Assembly: GCA_026386995.1 (NCBI GenBank)
Contig: JAPLMO010000081.1
Coordinates: 1-7,601, forward strand
Source: Planctomycetota bacterium
GTDB lineage: Bacteria > Planctomycetota > Phycisphaerae > FEN-1346
Direction: 5' to 3'
Length of the DNA: 7,601 nt
Positions 7,236-7,601 of the stretch are shown here, one piece after another. Each line of letters begins with the position of its first letter. Positions within the stretch are counted from its first letter, which is position 1. The notes below the pieces were generated by a model. That model was given only the letters and a program-made list of their open reading frames with translations. It was not told where the DNA came from and ran no database searches. Position numbers and translations under genes: made by a program.

Positions 7236-7241
7236 AGTATA
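7236..7241 (-). promoter_or_regulatory. Candidate -10 of the PEP-CTERM gene
   Basis: TATACT on the minus strand matches the -10 consensus at 5 of 6 positions and would start RNA near 7229, about 78 nt before the ATG. No convincing -35 lies 16-18 nt further up, so it would need an activator or another sigma factor. A GGGG...CCCC dyad flanks it (about 7228-7249). Elsewhere in the stretch 7166-7330 I see only these elements and a 6-bp hairpin TCCGGC/GCCGGA at 7270-7284. Confidence 0.35.
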
Positions 7242-7329
7242 ATCGCCCCGTGTGCGTTCACCGTCGTGTTCCGGCTGGGCCGGACTCTCTCCTTTGACGT
7301 AACGAGACAAAATCCGTTTCCATGCGTCA

Positions 7330-7371
7330 CAAAAAACAAGGGGGAGCCCGGCCGCGCGGCCGATCTCCCCC
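7330..7371 (-). terminator. Strong intrinsic terminator of the upstream small transcript
   Basis: On the minus strand the 7-bp stem GGGGGAG / CTCCCCC (7371-7365 with 7346-7340) is extended by an inner CGGCCG / CGGCCG pairing (7362-7357 with 7354-7349). It is followed immediately by TTGTTTTTTG (7339-7330). The plus-strand side has no T-run, so it works leftward. It would stop transcripts from the promoter at 7519-7546 before they reach the PEP-CTERM gene, unless read through. Confidence 0.85.
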
Positions 7372-7512
7372 GGTAGTCCCAAGTTATTCTTACCCTATCC
7401 GCGTGGCCCGCAACCCCTTACAGGCAACACATGGCATCGACAAAAAACACCGTGTTCGCTCTACTCCTCCAAACAAGGCCTCCCTACGGCCCCTACCGCA
7501 ACACTTGACTTC
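7332..7512 (-). ncRNA. Putative ~180-nt small RNA or attenuated leader, family unknown
   Basis: The interval runs from the predicted start (6-7 nt after the -10 at 7519) to the T-run of the terminator at 7330-7371, with no convincing protein-coding ORF. The 5' end can pair with the region just before the terminator: AGTCAAGT near 7510-7503 with ACTTGGGACT near 7384-7375, leaving a GG bulge. This would close the molecule into a rod or multi-branched fold. A central hairpin is also possible (AACAC/GTGTT with GGT/GCC, about 7457-7425). Length and a closing stem are reminiscent of 6S RNA, but I cannot match any conserved 6S, SRP, RNase P, tmRNA or riboswitch core, so no family is assigned. Confidence 0.5.
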
Positions 7513-7518
7513 AGAAGG

Positions 7519-7546
7519 AGTATAACACATATCCGGTGAAAGTCAA
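7519..7546 (-). promoter_or_regulatory. Near-consensus sigma-70 promoter of the small transcript
   Basis: TTGACT (7546-7541) and TATACT (7524-7519) are each 5 of 6 to consensus and are separated by 16 nt. A T-rich run just upstream of the -35 is UP-element-like. It is the strongest promoter match in the window and faces the putative RNA and, beyond its terminator, the PEP-CTERM gene. The flank 7547-7601 shows no gene. Confidence 0.72.
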
Positions 7547-7601
7547 AAAAATTCCGCCGGATGTCGAGGGTGGTTTGTAATGTCCGGTTCCGGGTGGATA
7601 G

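Noticed and set aside
7152..7382. Upstream extension of the LamG-like ORF beyond the ATG at 7151
   Set aside because: It would run through the intrinsic terminator region, has no signal peptide at its start, and the ATG at 7151 has a well-spaced AAAGGG and begins a clean signal peptide.
7332..7512. 6S RNA, SRP RNA or a known riboswitch upstream of the PEP-CTERM gene
   Set aside because: Only size and a closing stem fit 6S; I cannot find a conserved core of any named family, so it is left as an unassigned RNA.

Overview
The window is high-GC bacterial DNA, probably from a planctomycete-type organism (Phycisphaerae-like). This is inferred from three things: a PEP-CTERM protein whose tail is followed by an all-arginine stretch, its beta-helix autotransporter-type repeats, and a UPF0182 membrane protein next to tyrS. 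No rRNA or other taxonomic marker is present, so the assignment is tentative. All three confident genes are on the minus strand.

Right to middle (7601 down to 4170): a near-consensus sigma-70 promoter (about 7519-7546) drives a gene-less stretch of about 180 nt that ends in a strong intrinsic terminator (7330-7371). This looks like a self-contained small RNA or an attenuated leader. About 180 nt further on starts a large secreted surface protein (7151 down to 4235): signal peptide, concanavalin/LamG-like sandwich, beta-helix with three autotransporter-associated strand repeats, and a C-terminal PEP-CTERM sorting signal. Its reading frame is broken once, near 6416, exactly between the LamG-like part and the beta-helix, so it appears as two overlapping ORFs. 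Its own intrinsic terminator lies at 4170-4208.

Middle (4169 down to 3744): an intergenic stretch with a 59-bp double-hairpin palindromic element (4080-4138), a possible leaderless 36-residue ORF on the plus strand with a -35/-10 pair just upstream, and a divergent good promoter (3815-3843) for the leftward operon.

Left (3743 down to 1): a two-gene operon. A UPF0182-family protein with seven membrane segments (908 aa) is followed after 22 nt by tyrS, tyrosyl-tRNA synthetase, which runs off the left edge after 331 residues. Most long plus-strand ORFs here are antisense shadows of these genes. No CRISPR array, tRNA, rRNA, insertion sequence or defence system was found. The less ordinary items are the split PEP-CTERM gene with a foreign-looking domain inserted in its helix, and the unassigned small-RNA-like unit upstream of it.
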